A DNA stretch of 64,000 bases from Lachnospiraceae bacterium (GCA_017445585.1 JAFSTX010000080.1:1-64000), one strand, 5' to 3'; positions 1-10,422 are shown, counted from the first letter of the stretch. Made by a program: numbers and translations. Notes: generated from the letters alone by a model not told the origin.

Positions 1-140
1 CATGAGCATTGCTCTCCTTGGTTAATGGAGTTTTGGTCGATGACATTATACCAAAAAGGGAGGTCAATGCTCTTTTTATTTGCATCTCCCATGAAATCAA
101 GGTTTATGAACTAAAAACAGGTAGTGAACTTGACACTACC
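1..140 (-). mobile_element. Probable insertion-sequence end with start of a transposase gene
   Basis: On the minus strand a short open frame beginning at 46 (MSSTKTPLTKESNAH) runs off the left edge. A second possible start is the ATG at 3-1, preceded by an AAGGAGAG ribosome binding site. Further out, 120-140 is a perfect inverted repeat, GGTAGTG-N7-CACTACC, followed by a C-rich edge, which looks like the terminal part of an insertion sequence. The patch is AT-rich compared with guaB. I infer an IS whose transposase lies outside the window and which sits just upstream of the broken lipoprotein gene at 164. The family cannot be named from 140 bases, and an ordinary short leader of another gene is possible. 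Confidence 0.3.
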
Positions 141-163
141 CCACCTAAGGTTGAGGTATTCTA

Positions 164-2080
<1,917 letters not shown>

Positions 2081-2170
2081 ACGGACGGGCTGCCGGACAG
2101 GTATGCCAACGCCGCCGGATATATTCAGTATGTGAGCCTTGCGGCTGGCGATGGCAGACGAATGATTACA

Positions 2171-2231
2171 AAAAAACAGACGCATCCTGCGTACACAAGC
2201 GTGTGGGAGCAGGAATGCGTCTGATTTTTTT
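2171..2231. terminator. Bidirectional terminator hairpin between guaB and the ABC operon
   Basis: A long stem pairs AAAAAACAGACGCATCCTGC (2171-2190) with the segment 2209-2230, which ends in a T-run. Because the outer pairs are A/T runs, it can terminate from both sides, as expected between convergent genes. The apical part 2193-2211 (ACACAAGCGTGTGGGAGCA) contains a small inner hairpin, ACAC-AAGC-GTGT, and recurs exactly on the opposite strand at 42780-42798. Confidence 0.8.
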
Positions 2232-2301
2232 GTTGGCAGACGGCTGTCCGAGCGGATCGCCGCACTGCGAACAAACTGAATATATCCGGCGGCGGGCTAT
2301 G

Positions 2302-3291
2302 CTACCTGTCTTCTCTGAAGTACGGAAGTCCCAGGCTTGCCGGCGGCTGATTCTCGCGCTTGTTGCGCAGCGAGCTGATGACCAGCACGATAATGGTGAT
2401 CACGTAGGGCAGCATCTTATAGAGCTCCTTGACGGCCAGATTCGAGCCGGTAGGGATAAAGATGTGCAGGATGTAGAGACCGCCAAAGAGGATCGAAGCC
2501 CAGATACTGGTGGTAGGACGCCACAGGGTAAATATGACGAGGGCTATAGCCAGCCAGCCGCGGTCGCCGAATGCATCGGCGGACCAGACGCCGGAGGCGT
2601 AGTCCATGATGTAGTAGAGACCGCCGAGACCCGCGATGACAGAGCCGGCGCAGGTGGCGATGTATTTGTACTTCGTGACGCTGATACCGGCCGCGTCGGC
2701 GGTGGCGGGACTCTCGCCGACAGCGCGCAGATGGAGGCCGACTCTGGTGCGCCTCAGGATAAAGCCGCACAGAACGGCGATCACGATAGCCAGATAAGCC
2801 AGCCAGCTGTAGGAGAGGAAGATCTCACCGAACCAGCCGAGATCACCGGCGAAGCCGAAACCGGCCTTGAAGCAGGCGCTCGTCTTTGACAGAACGATCG
2901 TGGGGACGTCGGCGCCGACGATCTTTATCAGAGAACCGCCGAAGAAGTTGCCGATGCCTACGCCAAAAGTAGTCAGAGCCAGACCGGTGACGTTCTGATT
3001 TGCCCTGAGAGTGATCGTCAGGAATGAGTAGATCAGTCCCATGATGAGGGAACCGAGGATGGCCGAAAGCAGGGGGATGACGGTGCCGAGGATCGGATTA
3101 AAGGCAGCTCCGGCGCTGTTTTCATAGAAGAATCCGCCTATAACGCCGCAGATGGCGCCGACATACATGGTACCTGCGGTACCGAGGTTCAGATTACCGG
3201 ATTTCTCGGTCATAATCTCGCCGGTACTGCCGAAGAGCAGCGGTATGCCCTGTACTACGGCTCTCTGGATGATGGTAACTATGTTAAACAT
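2302..3291 (-). CDS. nupQ: Nucleoside ABC transporter permease (NupQ type)
   Basis: Inner-membrane permease of a BPL_permease2-type ABC importer, 329 residues, with about eight to nine hydrophobic segments and the family signature near the N-terminus (LLFGSTGEIMTEKSGNLNLG). Members pair with a second permease, a double ATPase and a BMP-family lipoprotein; all three lie directly upstream on the same strand. The start codon abuts the stop of the preceding permease, and its ribosome binding site AAGGAGGTG lies inside that gene, which implies coupling. Substrate is inferred as purine nucleosides from the shared leader with xpt and the guanine riboswitch. Related systems also carry simple sugars. 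The symbol follows the B. subtilis NupNOPQ system. Confidence 0.85.
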   Translation of the reverse strand: MFNIVTIIQRAVVQGIPLLFGSTGEIMTEKSGNLNLGTAGTMYVGAICGVIGGFFYENSAGAAFNPILGTVIPLLSAILGSLIMGLIYSFLTITLRANQNVTGLALTTFGVGIGNFFGGSLIKIVGADVPTIVLSKTSACFKAGFGFAGDLGWFGEIFLSYSWLAYLAIVIAVLCGFILRRTRVGLHLRAVGESPATADAAGISVTKYKYIATCAGSVIAGLGGLYYIMDYASGVWSADAFGDRGWLAIALVIFTLWRPTTSIWASILFGGLYILHIFIPTGSNLAVKELYKMLPYVITIIVLVISSLRNKRENQPPASLGLPYFREDR

Positions 3292-4383
3292 TTATGCCAC
3301 CTCCTTTTTAGAGGATTTGCGGAAGTGTATCTTGTAATTGATAAAGAACTCGCTCCCGATGATAAAGAAGAGAATGATTCCGGTGATGATGTCGCCGAAG
3401 GCGGAGTCGAGCTCGAGAGCTGTGGTGATCTGGTTGCAGCCCTGGCTCAGGAATACGATGAGAAATGCTGTCAGGATCATGGTAAAGGGATTGAATTTCG
3501 CAAGCCATGCCACGATGACTGCCGTAAAGCCTCTGCCGCCGACCATGGTGGTGGTCAGTGTGTGATCTTTGGCAGTGACCATAAAGAAGCCGGTCAGACC
3601 GCAGATCGCGCCGGAGATGAGCATGGTGCGGATGATTACCTTGCGGACCTTGATGCCGATGTATTTGGCGGTACGCTCGGACTCGCCGACGACGCTGATC
3701 TCATAGCCGTGTTTGGTATAACGCATATAGATGAACATCAGTACCGTGAGGATCACGGCCACGATGATGAACATCATGTATTTATTGCCGATCTCGGGGA
3801 ACCAGCCGATCTGGGTGTTCTGATTTATGATACCGATCTTTGCGGAGCCGTCCTTGCTCCAGGAAGTGATAAAGAACGAGGCCAGCTGTGCGGCCACATA
3901 ATTCATCATAAGCGTGAACAGCGTCTCGTTCGTGCCCCATCTGGCTTTGAAGAAAGCCGGTATAAAGCCCCAGAGCGCACCGCTCAGTACTGAAGCAATG
4001 AGAGTGACCACGATGAGCAGGGCGTGAGGCAGGGCATCGGAGAGGAACATCATACAGGCGGCAGCTGCGATACAGCCGGCCAGTACCTGACCGTCTCCGC
4101 CGAGATTCCAGAAACGCATACGGAATGCAGGGGCGAGCGCCAGACCTACGCACAGCAGGATCGCCAGGTTCTGAAGCAGTGCCCAGATCTTACGGGAGGA
4201 ACCGAGGGCGCCAGTGAACATGGCTTTATATACATCAAAAGGATTCTCGCCGGTAAGCACCATCGTGACGATACCGCAGACGATAAAAGCCAGGAGTATG
4301 GCTATCGCACGGTATGTATAGGCTCTCGGGCGGCCTATGTCCATGCGTCTTGTTATGTGGATAAGAGGTGTCTTGTTATTCAT
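3292..4383 (-). CDS. nupP: Nucleoside ABC transporter permease (NupP type)
   Basis: Second membrane subunit of the importer, 363 residues from the ATG at 4383. That start is preferred over an upstream in-frame codon at 4437 because an AAGGAGG ribosome binding site lies just before it and the product then begins MNNKTPLIHI. A basic, soluble N-terminus of about 20 residues is followed by a strong membrane segment and then the typical permease core (NLGGDGQVLAG, GRGFTAVIVAWLAKFNP). The start overlaps the end of the ATPase gene by 8 bases. It should heterodimerise with the product of 2302-3291. Confidence 0.85.
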   Translation of the reverse strand: MNNKTPLIHITRRMDIGRPRAYTYRAIAILLAFIVCGIVTMVLTGENPFDVYKAMFTGALGSSRKIWALLQNLAILLCVGLALAPAFRMRFWNLGGDGQVLAGCIAAAACMMFLSDALPHALLIVVTLIASVLSGALWGFIPAFFKARWGTNETLFTLMMNYVAAQLASFFITSWSKDGSAKIGIINQNTQIGWFPEIGNKYMMFIIVAVILTVLMFIYMRYTKHGYEISVVGESERTAKYIGIKVRKVIIRTMLISGAICGLTGFFMVTAKDHTLTTTMVGGRGFTAVIVAWLAKFNPFTMILTAFLIVFLSQGCNQITTALELDSAFGDIITGIILFFIIGSEFFINYKIHFRKSSKKEVA

Positions 4384-5965
4384 CGGAGCCTCCTTTTTCC
4401 TGAGTGTTTTCTGCTGCGGGAGCACTGTCTGCCGCAAGGGTGCTTTCAGTCTGGGTCATCATGGCGCCTATGCGCTTCTTTACGGCGTTTCTGCCGTCGA
4501 TGATGCCGCTCACGCGTCCGGCACAGAGCACGAGGATGCGGTCACAGAGCTCTACGAGCACGTCGAGATCCTCACCGACATAGATGACTGCTACGCCTTT
4601 TTCCTTCTGCTTGTTTATCAGATCATAGATGGTGTAGGAAGAGTTGATGTCGAGTCCGCGCACGGCGTAGGCTGTCAGCAGAACGGTGGGAGCGGAGGAT
4701 ATCTCGCGGCCGACCAGGATCTTCTGGACGTTGCCTCCTGAGAGCTTGCGAACCTCCGTGCCGATGCCGGGGGTGTTGACCTCGAGCTCATCTACCACGT
4801 GCTCGGCCAGCTCGGCGGGAGCCTTTTTATTCGTAAAAATGGAGTGCCCCTGACGGTAGGATCGAAGCATCATATTGTCAGCGAGGTTCATATTGCCGAC
4901 AAGCCCCATGCCGAGGCGGTCCTCCGGCACAAAGGAGAGCGCGACGCCCATATCGGCGATCTCAGTGGGATCCTTGCCGATGAGCGATTCACGCGAGCCG
5001 TCATCCTCTACATATTCGATCGTACCTTCTTCGATGGGCTGCAGGCCGGCGATGGCTTCGAGCAGTTCTTTCTGACCGGAACCTGCGATACCTGCTATAC
5101 CGAGGATCTCGCCGCTGCGGGCATTGAAGGAGACGTGGTCGAGCTTTACGATGCCTTCGATGTCCCTGACCGTAAGATCCTTGACCAGGATCCTGTCTCT
5201 GGGACGGACAGGTTCGGGGCGGTTGATATTGAGCGAGACGGAATGCCCTACCATGAGGTCCGTCAGCTCCTGAGTATCGGCCTCTGCGGTGACTCTGTCA
5301 CAGATGTATTCGCCTGAACGAAGGATGGCGACGCGGTCGGAGACGCTGAGCACCTCCTGCATTTTGTGGGTGATAATGATGATGGATTTGCCGTCTTTTT
5401 TCATGTTTCTCATTACGGCAAAGAGCTTTTCGGATTCCTGGGGAGTCAGCACGGCCGTGGGCTCGTCCAGGATCAGGAAATTAGCGCCGCGGTAGAGGAC
5501 CTTGACTATCTCGACGGTCTGCTTCTCGGAGACGGACATGTCGTAGATCTTTTTATCCGGATCGATCTCGAATCCGTAGCGGTCGCAGATCTCGCGGATC
5601 CTGGCGATGGATTTCCTGATATTGAGCCGGCCTTCGTTCTCGATACCGAGGACTATGTTCTCGGCGGCAGTGAGTACGTCGACGAGTTTGAAATGCTGAT
5701 GAATCATGCCTATGCCCAGATCGAAAGCTTCCTTGGGAGAGGAGATGTCCACAGGCTTGCCGTTAAGATAGATTTGTCCCTCGTCAGGATAGTAGATGCC
5801 TGAGAGCATGTTCATGAGCGTGGTCTTGCCGCTTCCGTTTTCCCCCAGAAGCGCAAGTATCTCACCGGAGTAGATATCCAGTGAGACGTCTTTGTTAGCG
5901 ACGACCTTTGAACCGAATCGTTTGGTAATGTGGCGCATGCTCAGCGCCGGTACTTTTGTTTCCAA
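4376..5965 (-). CDS. nupO: Nucleoside ABC transporter double-domain ATPase (NupO type)
   Basis: A 529-residue protein with two tandem ATP-binding domains, as in RbsA/MglA and NupO. The N-terminal half has a clear Walker A (GENGSGKTT), signature (MSVSEKQTVEIVK) and Walker B (LILDEPTAVLTP). The C-terminal half keeps LSGGNVQKILVGREI but has a weak Walker A region (GIAGSGQKELLEA) and a degenerate Walker B (TVLLTAYAVRGLD, where the acidic residue is missing), which is usual for the second half of this family. It energises import through the two permeases encoded immediately downstream and overlaps the first of them by 8 bases. A hairpin at 6052-6081 separates it from the binding-protein gene. Confidence 0.9.
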   Translation of the reverse strand: METKVPALSMRHITKRFGSKVVANKDVSLDIYSGEILALLGENGSGKTTLMNMLSGIYYPDEGQIYLNGKPVDISSPKEAFDLGIGMIHQHFKLVDVLTAAENIVLGIENEGRLNIRKSIARIREICDRYGFEIDPDKKIYDMSVSEKQTVEIVKVLYRGANFLILDEPTAVLTPQESEKLFAVMRNMKKDGKSIIIITHKMQEVLSVSDRVAILRSGEYICDRVTAEADTQELTDLMVGHSVSLNINRPEPVRPRDRILVKDLTVRDIEGIVKLDHVSFNARSGEILGIAGIAGSGQKELLEAIAGLQPIEEGTIEYVEDDGSRESLIGKDPTEIADMGVALSFVPEDRLGMGLVGNMNLADNMMLRSYRQGHSIFTNKKAPAELAEHVVDELEVNTPGIGTEVRKLSGGNVQKILVGREISSAPTVLLTAYAVRGLDINSSYTIYDLINKQKEKGVAVIYVGEDLDVLVELCDRILVLCAGRVSGIIDGRNAVKKRIGAMMTQTESTLAADSAPAAENTQEKGGSDE

Positions 5966-6051
5966 AGGGTGGGTCTCCTTTCACGTGTTCGTGTCACAGC
6001 AAGACGTATGTGACGTGCGTTTTGCTCTGACGCGGACTGCTGATAAATCAG

Positions 6052-6081
6052 AAAAGGCGGGAGGTCTTACGGCCTCCCGCC
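6052..6081 (-). terminator. Intra-operon attenuator hairpin after the BMP lipoprotein gene
   Basis: Read on the minus strand, GGCGGGAGG (6081-6073) and CCTCCCGCC (6064-6056) form a 9-bp GC-rich stem with an 8-nt loop, followed by TTTTC. It lies between the stop of the binding protein (6095) and the ATPase start (5965). It probably makes binding-protein mRNA more abundant or more stable than the ATPase and permease mRNA. Confidence 0.8.
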
Positions 6082-6094
6082 GGAAAAAAGTCAA

Positions 6095-7360
6095 TTAGTT
6101 GCCCAGCTCCGTGATGCCATCGATAAGAATGTTGAAGTAAGGAGCGGAACGGTACTCGGACTCATGGAAGTAACCGTCGGAAACGACCTCGGTCTCACCT
6201 GTGAAGGTGCCGTCATCGTCTACATCGGCAAGGTAGGTAGTGAGCTCAGCGCCGCCTACGGTGAAGGTAGTGGTATCGAAGACGTGCAGGGTGCCCGCTT
6301 CGAAAGCAGCCTTGACTTCGTCAAGCTTGGCCTGGGTGCCTTCTGCGGCAGCGGCTTCGTTGATCTCGGTGACCTCAACGCTGCCGGTAGCGATGGTACC
6401 GGTCCAGTCGGCATCGAAAGTCTCACCCTTCATAGCAGCAGTGATGGAATACTCAAAGAAAGGAACCCAGTTGATCCTGGAGGAGATGATAAAGGTGTTG
6501 GGGCCTACGGAAATGGTAGAGCCATTGTAGGAAACATTGGGAACGTTGTTCTCTTCGCAGGCACGGGGAGCGCCCATGGAATCCGCATGCTGAGAGATAA
6601 GTACGCAGCCGCCGGAGATGAGAGCCTTTGCGGTCTCGTACTCGGCTGCTTCATCATACCAGGAAGAGGTGTAGCTGACTTCCATAGTGGCGGTAGGGCA
6701 CTGTGAACGAACGCCAAGGAACCATGAAGTATATCCGGACATAACCTCTGCGTAGTTGTAAGCGCCTACGTAACCGACCTTGGCCTGATCAGCGGTGATA
6801 GTGCCGGCAGCGATCATCTCGTTAAGCTTGAGACCGGCGGCAACACCTGCAAGATAGCGGCCCTCATAGATGGCTGCGAAAGCATTGTGGAAGTTTGCGA
6901 TGCCGGCGTCATGTGCATGAGTACCGGTAGCATGTACGAACTCTACGTCGGGATACTCCTGAGCAGCCTGCATGATATAGGGCTCATGACCGAAGGAATC
7001 GGCAAAGATATAGGTGCAGCCTTCATCCTCTACGAGCTCTTCGGCAGCGGCAAGGCACTGCTCGGACTCATCGATACCGGTCTTGATGACGTAGGGGATG
7101 CCGAGCTTCTCGCAGGCTTCCTTGGCGGCATTGATGAAGTTCAGATCGTAAGTGGACTGCTCGTTGTGAAGGCAGATGAAACCGGCCTTGAACGTGGACT
7201 CGACTGCCTCGTCGGTAGCGGGAGTGGTGTCAGCCTGGGAATCCGTAGCAGCCGCGGTATCGTCCGCGGGAGCAGCAGATGAGCCTTCTTCGGATCCGCC
7301 GCAGGCGGCCAGAGAAAGGATCATCACCAGTGCAAGCACGATTGACAGAAACTTTTTCAT
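6095..7360 (-). CDS. nupN: BMP-family nucleoside-binding lipoprotein
   Basis: Substrate-binding lipoprotein of the importer, 421 residues. The signal peptide ends in the lipobox SLAACGGS, so the mature protein is anchored to the outer face of the membrane. A Ser/Ala/Asp/Thr-rich linker of about 40 residues follows, then the BMP/PnrA-like domain (FKAGFICLHNEQSTYDLN near the start; GYVGAYNYAEVMSGYTSWFLG in the middle). The ribosome binding site on the minus strand is AGGAGG, 8 bases before the ATG. It follows xpt by 70 bases with no clear terminator between, so it should share the riboswitch-controlled transcript. BMP proteins bind nucleosides or autoinducer-like sugars; purine nucleosides are inferred here from context. 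Confidence 0.88.
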   Translation of the reverse strand: MKKFLSIVLALVMILSLAACGGSEEGSSAAPADDTAAATDSQADTTPATDEAVESTFKAGFICLHNEQSTYDLNFINAAKEACEKLGIPYVIKTGIDESEQCLAAAEELVEDEGCTYIFADSFGHEPYIMQAAQEYPDVEFVHATGTHAHDAGIANFHNAFAAIYEGRYLAGVAAGLKLNEMIAAGTITADQAKVGYVGAYNYAEVMSGYTSWFLGVRSQCPTATMEVSYTSSWYDEAAEYETAKALISGGCVLISQHADSMGAPRACEENNVPNVSYNGSTISVGPNTFIISSRINWVPFFEYSITAAMKGETFDADWTGTIATGSVEVTEINEAAAAEGTQAKLDEVKAAFEAGTLHVFDTTTFTVGGAELTTYLADVDDDGTFTGETEVVSDGYFHESEYRSAPYFNILIDGITELGN

Positions 7361-7430
7361 GTTTGATTTCCTCCTATGAAATCATTTTGATATAAATTAT
7401 CAGGCGGATAGGCCCGATCATTCACAAATA

Positions 7431-8000
7431 TCAGCGGAAGATGACTTCTGTATCGGTCATCCTGTCGATCATGGCCAGGGATTCTACGCGGATGCCCTGA
7501 GCGCGGAGCTTATCGCCGCCGCCCTGGAAGGCCTTCTCGATCTCGATCGCTGCGCCGACGAGCGTTGCGCCGGCCTGCTCCACCAGGGAGATGAGACCAT
7601 GGAGAGCATTACCGACGGCCAGGAAATCATCAACCAAAAGAATATGGTCATCACTCGTGAGATAATCTCTGCTGATGACCATATTATAATCGATATTATG
7701 CGTGTAGCTGTGTGCGGAAGCGGTATAGACGCTGCTGTCTACATTGCTGCTCTGATGCTTCTTTGCGAAGATCACCGGAACGTTCATGATGATGCCTGCG
7801 GCTACAGCTACGGCAATGCCGCTGGACTCTATGGTGAGTATCTTCGTGACTCCGCAGCCATCATACAGACGGGAGATCTCCATTCCGATCTCGCGGAGCA
7901 GCTCGGTGTCGATCTGCTGATTAAGAAAGCTCCCTACCTTCAGGATATTCCCGGGAAGAACTTTTCCTTCTTTTATGATTTTCTCTTCGAGCAATTTCAT
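7431..8000 (-). CDS. xpt: Xanthine phosphoribosyltransferase
   Basis: Converts xanthine plus PRPP to XMP in purine salvage. The 189-residue product aligns along its length with B. subtilis Xpt: KVGSFLNQQID near the N-terminus, KILTIESSGIA, a KKHQSS loop, and the PRPP-binding motif ILLVDDFLAVGNA at about residues 120-132. It is the first gene after a promoter, guanine-type aptamer and terminator at 8031-8232, which is the classical arrangement for this gene. The nucleoside transporter genes follow on the same strand. Confidence 0.95.
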   Translation of the reverse strand: MKLLEEKIIKEGKVLPGNILKVGSFLNQQIDTELLREIGMEISRLYDGCGVTKILTIESSGIAVAVAAGIIMNVPVIFAKKHQSSNVDSSVYTASAHSYTHNIDYNMVISRDYLTSDDHILLVDDFLAVGNALHGLISLVEQAGATLVGAAIEIEKAFQGGGDKLRAQGIRVESLAMIDRMTDTEVIFR

Positions 8001-8030
8001 CGGGCAGCCTCGAAAGTGTATTTGATCAAA

Positions 8031-8059
8031 AGAAAAACAGACCCGAAGTGACGGATCTG
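8031..8059 (-). terminator. Riboswitch expression-platform terminator before xpt
   Basis: On the minus strand CAGATCC (8059-8053) pairs with GGGTCTG (8044-8038), with an 8-nt loop, followed by TTTTTCTTTTG. The segment ATCCGTC (8056-8050) can instead pair with GACGGAT (8115-8109) next to the aptamer. TATCGGC (8067-8061) could also pair with the 5-prime side of aptamer helix P1 (GCCGATA, 8186-8180). Both give plausible anti-terminator alternatives. Confidence 0.75.
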
Positions 8060-8119
8060 CGCCGATACTCTCATAAAAAAGCAGAAGAGGACATACAATA
8101 TATAGTATATCCGTCCGAT

Positions 8120-8185
8120 CCGATAGTCGTAACTGAACGGCGTTACGGTAGAGACATCCGGGCCATCTATCCGGATCTATATCGG
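8120..8185 (-). promoter_or_regulatory. Purine (guanine-type) riboswitch aptamer
   Basis: Read on the minus strand, P1 is CCGATA...TATCGG. Between them come ATAGATCC, a P2 of CCGG pairs, loop L2 with ATAGATGG, the junction GTCTCTACC, P3 GTAAC/GTTAC with L3 containing CCGTTCA, and the 3-prime junction GACTATCGG. The C in GACTA is the specificity base expected for guanine or xanthine rather than adenine. L3 is slightly unusual (CCGTT in place of CCGTAA). Location 5-prime of xpt supports the call. Ligand binding should stabilise P1 and allow the terminator at 8031-8059. Confidence 0.9.
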
Positions 8186-8203
8186 CAAACTGATCACGCG
8201 CAT

Positions 8204-8232
8204 ATAATGCTCCTGAAAATACATATTGTCAA
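8204..8232 (-). promoter_or_regulatory. Promoter of the xpt-nucleoside transporter unit
   Basis: On the minus strand TTGACA (8232-8227) is followed after exactly 17 bases by CATTAT (8209-8204), a housekeeping sigma promoter. Transcription would start around 8197, just before the aptamer. Confidence 0.75.
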
Positions 8233-8357
8233 TAGAATTTTGCCTTTTTTATTTGTAATAATGTTTAACAATTCCCATTGATGATTTAATCCCATTCAAT
8301 CATGTTTTTTGCCGATGGAAGCACTCATTTTTATAAAAATTTAATATGTCTTACAGC

Positions 8358-8386
8358 TTTACTGAGGGTACAAAATGTTGTATATT
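8358..8386 (+). promoter_or_regulatory. Candidate promoter of the rhomboid-like gene
   Basis: TTTACT (8358-8363), a 17-base spacer, then TATATT (8381-8386), 27 bases before the ATG at 8414. The stretch 8233-8357 between this and the xpt promoter is AT-rich and holds no other feature that I can support. Confidence 0.5.
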
Positions 8387-8413
8387 CCTATATGCATTTC
8401 CGGAGGCATTTTT

Positions 8414-9250
8414 ATGAATCTGATTGACAGACTTGAGAGAAAACTCGGACGGTTCGCCATACGTAATCTTATGGTTTACCTTATCGTTATCTATGCCTTC
8501 GGATTTGTGCTGTCCTATGTGAATCCCGAGTATTACTTCCTGCATCTTTCGCTTGATTTCGACATGATCTTCAGGGGAGAGGTGTGGAGACTGGTCACAT
8601 TCATCTGCTGGCCTCCGGATACCAGGGTGATCTGGTTCCTGCTGAGCAGCTTCATATACTTTTCTCTGGGGCGGGCTCTGGAGAGCTACTGGGGAGCCTT
8701 CCGTTTTAATCTGTATATCTTCCTCGGGATACTGGGCGAGATCCTCGCTGCGCTGATTATTTATCTTTTCTTTGATCAGGTCTATATGCTGACGGCAGGC
8801 AATCTATATATGTCCATGCTGCTCGGCTTCGCCATCACAGTGCCCGATGCGCAGTTCCTGCTGTATTTTATCATCCCGATCAAGGCCAAGTGGCTGGGGA
8901 TCTTTTACGGCGCCATACAGGTATATTTTCTCATTGTTTCCGATTGGCCCGGACGGATCGAGATAATCCTTTCCCTTCTTAATTTTATAGTTTTCTTCTT
9001 CTTTATAAGGAAGCCGGTCAACGAAGCCAGACGCAGGGCCAGACAGGCGGAATTCGTCATGAAGATGAAAAAAGGAGAGCTGGAGAATTCACATCCGATA
9101 TACAGACACCGCTGCTGTGTGTGCGGCATCACGGACAGGGACGATCCGAATATGGAATTTCGTTACTGCAGCCAGTGCGACGGTGCGCGCGAATACTGCG
9201 CGAACCATCTCTATACGCACATCCACGTGCACAGTGAGGATAAGTCCTGA
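8414..9250 (+). CDS. Rhomboid-fold membrane protein with C-terminal zinc-binding tail, probably not a protease
   Basis: A 278-residue membrane protein with six or so hydrophobic segments between residues about 20 and 205, then a basic linker (RKPVNEARRRARQ) and a C-terminal segment with paired cysteines (CCVCG...YCSQC...YCANH) that looks like a small zinc site. The membrane part resembles rhomboids: VWRLVTFICWP, a central helix, and FIIPIKAKWLG. The catalytic GxSG serine motif is replaced (TAGNLYMSM), so proteolysis is unlikely. The ATG at 8414 is chosen over 8375 because GGAGG at 8402 precedes it. It stands alone between xpt and recA. The role is unknown; related genes occur near recA/rny in Lachnospiraceae as far as I recall. 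Confidence 0.65.
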   Translation: MNLIDRLERKLGRFAIRNLMVYLIVIYAFGFVLSYVNPEYYFLHLSLDFDMIFRGEVWRLVTFICWPPDTRVIWFLLSSFIYFSLGRALESYWGAFRFNLYIFLGILGEILAALIIYLFFDQVYMLTAGNLYMSMLLGFAITVPDAQFLLYFIIPIKAKWLGIFYGAIQVYFLIVSDWPGRIEIILSLLNFIVFFFFIRKPVNEARRRARQAEFVMKMKKGELENSHPIYRHRCCVCGITDRDDPNMEFRYCSQCDGAREYCANHLYTHIHVHSEDKS

Positions 9251-9303
9251 AAGAGGGACGCGGCTTCGTACCGATACGGTTTTAAAAAAGAATATATTTT
9301 CGC

Positions 9304-9332
9304 TTGACACGGTGAAAAACATATACTAATAT
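9304..9332 (+). promoter_or_regulatory. recA promoter
   Basis: TTGACA at 9304-9309, 17-base spacer, TAATAT at 9327-9332. An alternative -10, TATACT at 9322, is too close. A LexA operator follows directly. Confidence 0.65.
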
Positions 9333-9334
9333 AT

Positions 9335-9346
9335 GAACATAAGTTC
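9335..9346 (+). promoter_or_regulatory. LexA (SOS) operator of recA
   Basis: GAACATAAGTTC is an exact GAAC-N4-GTTC palindrome, the Gram-positive LexA/DinR box core. It overlaps the expected transcription start of recA, so bound LexA would block initiation until DNA damage. Confidence 0.85.
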
Positions 9347-9390
9347 TTAAAACATTGTTTGAGAGTGGTCGCTTCAAACAGGAGGATATT

Positions 9391-10422
9391 ATGGTTAAAG
9401 ACGAAAAACTCAAAGCTCTTGACGCTGCCATAGCGCAGATCGAGAAGGACTACGGCAAGGGTGCCATCATGAAACTGGGAGACGAGTCAGCGAAGCTCAA
9501 TATCGAGACCATCTCCACCGGTTCGCTCAGCCTCGATATCGCTCTGGGACTTGGGGGAGTACCCAGAGGAAGGATCATCGAGATCTACGGACCCGAATCC
9601 AGCGGCAAGACCACACTGGCTCTGCATATGATCGCCGAGGCTCAGAAGGCCGGCGGCATCGCCGGTTTCGTGGATGCGGAGCATGCTCTGGACCCGGTAT
9701 ATGCCCGTAATATCGGCGTCGATATAGATAATCTCTATATCTCGCAGCCAGATAACGGCGAGCAGGCCCTGGAGATCACAGAGGCGATGGTGCGCTCGGG
9801 AGCCATAGATATAGTAGTCATCGACTCCGTCGCTGCCCTCGTACCCAAGGCGGAGATAGAGGGAGAGATGACCGACCAGCAGGTAGGCCTGCAGGCCAGG
9901 CTCATGTCCAAGGCTCTCCGCAAGCTTACCGCCGTCGTTTCCAAGACTAACTGCGGTATCATCTTTATCAATCAGCTTCGTGAGAAGATCGGCATCATGT
10001 TCGGCAACCCCGAGACCACTACCGGCGGCCGCGCGCTGAAGTTCTATTCATCAGTCCGTCTTGATATACGCCGTACCGAATCTCTTAAGAACGGCGGCGA
10101 AGTCATCGGCAACCATGTGAAGGTCAAGGTCGTTAAGAACAAGGTCGCTCCGCCCTTTAAGGAGGCAGAGTTCGATATCATGTTCGGCAAGGGTGTTTCC
10201 AGATCAGGTGATCTCGTAGATATCGCCGTCAGGAATAATATTATAGAAAAGAGCGGTTCGTGGTTCTCGTATGCAGGTGAGCGTATCGCTCAGGGTCGTG
10301 AGAATACCAAGCTTTTCCTCGAGACTCACCCTGACATCATGGATGAGATCGACCGCAAGCTCAGAGTCCTCTACGGGCTCATTGCCGACGATCAGGCGCC
10401 TGCAGCACCTCACGCCGAGTAA
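9391..10422 (+). CDS. recA: Recombinase A
   Basis: DNA strand-exchange protein and co-protease for LexA, cytoplasmic, 343 residues. It has Walker A GPESSGKT at residues 67-74, the Walker B region [13 protein letters not shown], loop L1 and L2 region ([21 protein letters not shown]) and the C-terminal domain ending in a short acidic/Ala-Pro tail. The start at 9391 follows GGAGG; the frame is open for 12 more codons upstream but lacks a site. Its promoter carries an SOS box. The terminator at 10539-10576 ends the transcript, so it is monocistronic. Confidence 0.98.
   Translation: MVKDEKLKALDAAIAQIEKDYGKGAIMKLGDESAKLNIETISTGSLSLDIALGLGGVPRGRIIEIYGPESSGKTTLALHMIAEAQKAGGIAGFVDAEHALDPVYARNIGVDIDNLYISQPDNGEQALEITEAMVRSGAIDIVVIDSVAALVPKAEIEGEMTDQQVGLQARLMSKALRKLTAVVSKTNCGIIFINQLREKIGIMFGNPETTTGGRALKFYSSVRLDIRRTESLKNGGEVIGNHVKVKVVKNKVAPPFKEAEFDIMFGKGVSRSGDLVDIAVRNNIIEKSGSWFSYAGERIAQGRENTKLFLETHPDIMDEIDRKLRVLYGLIADDQAPAAPHAE

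Noticed and set aside
2193..2211. Twister or other self-cleaving ribozyme in the shared hairpin
   Set aside because: CAAGC and GGGAG recall twister cores, but the extra helices and the order of conserved bases do not fit, and the element is too short. Kept as an unassigned motif.
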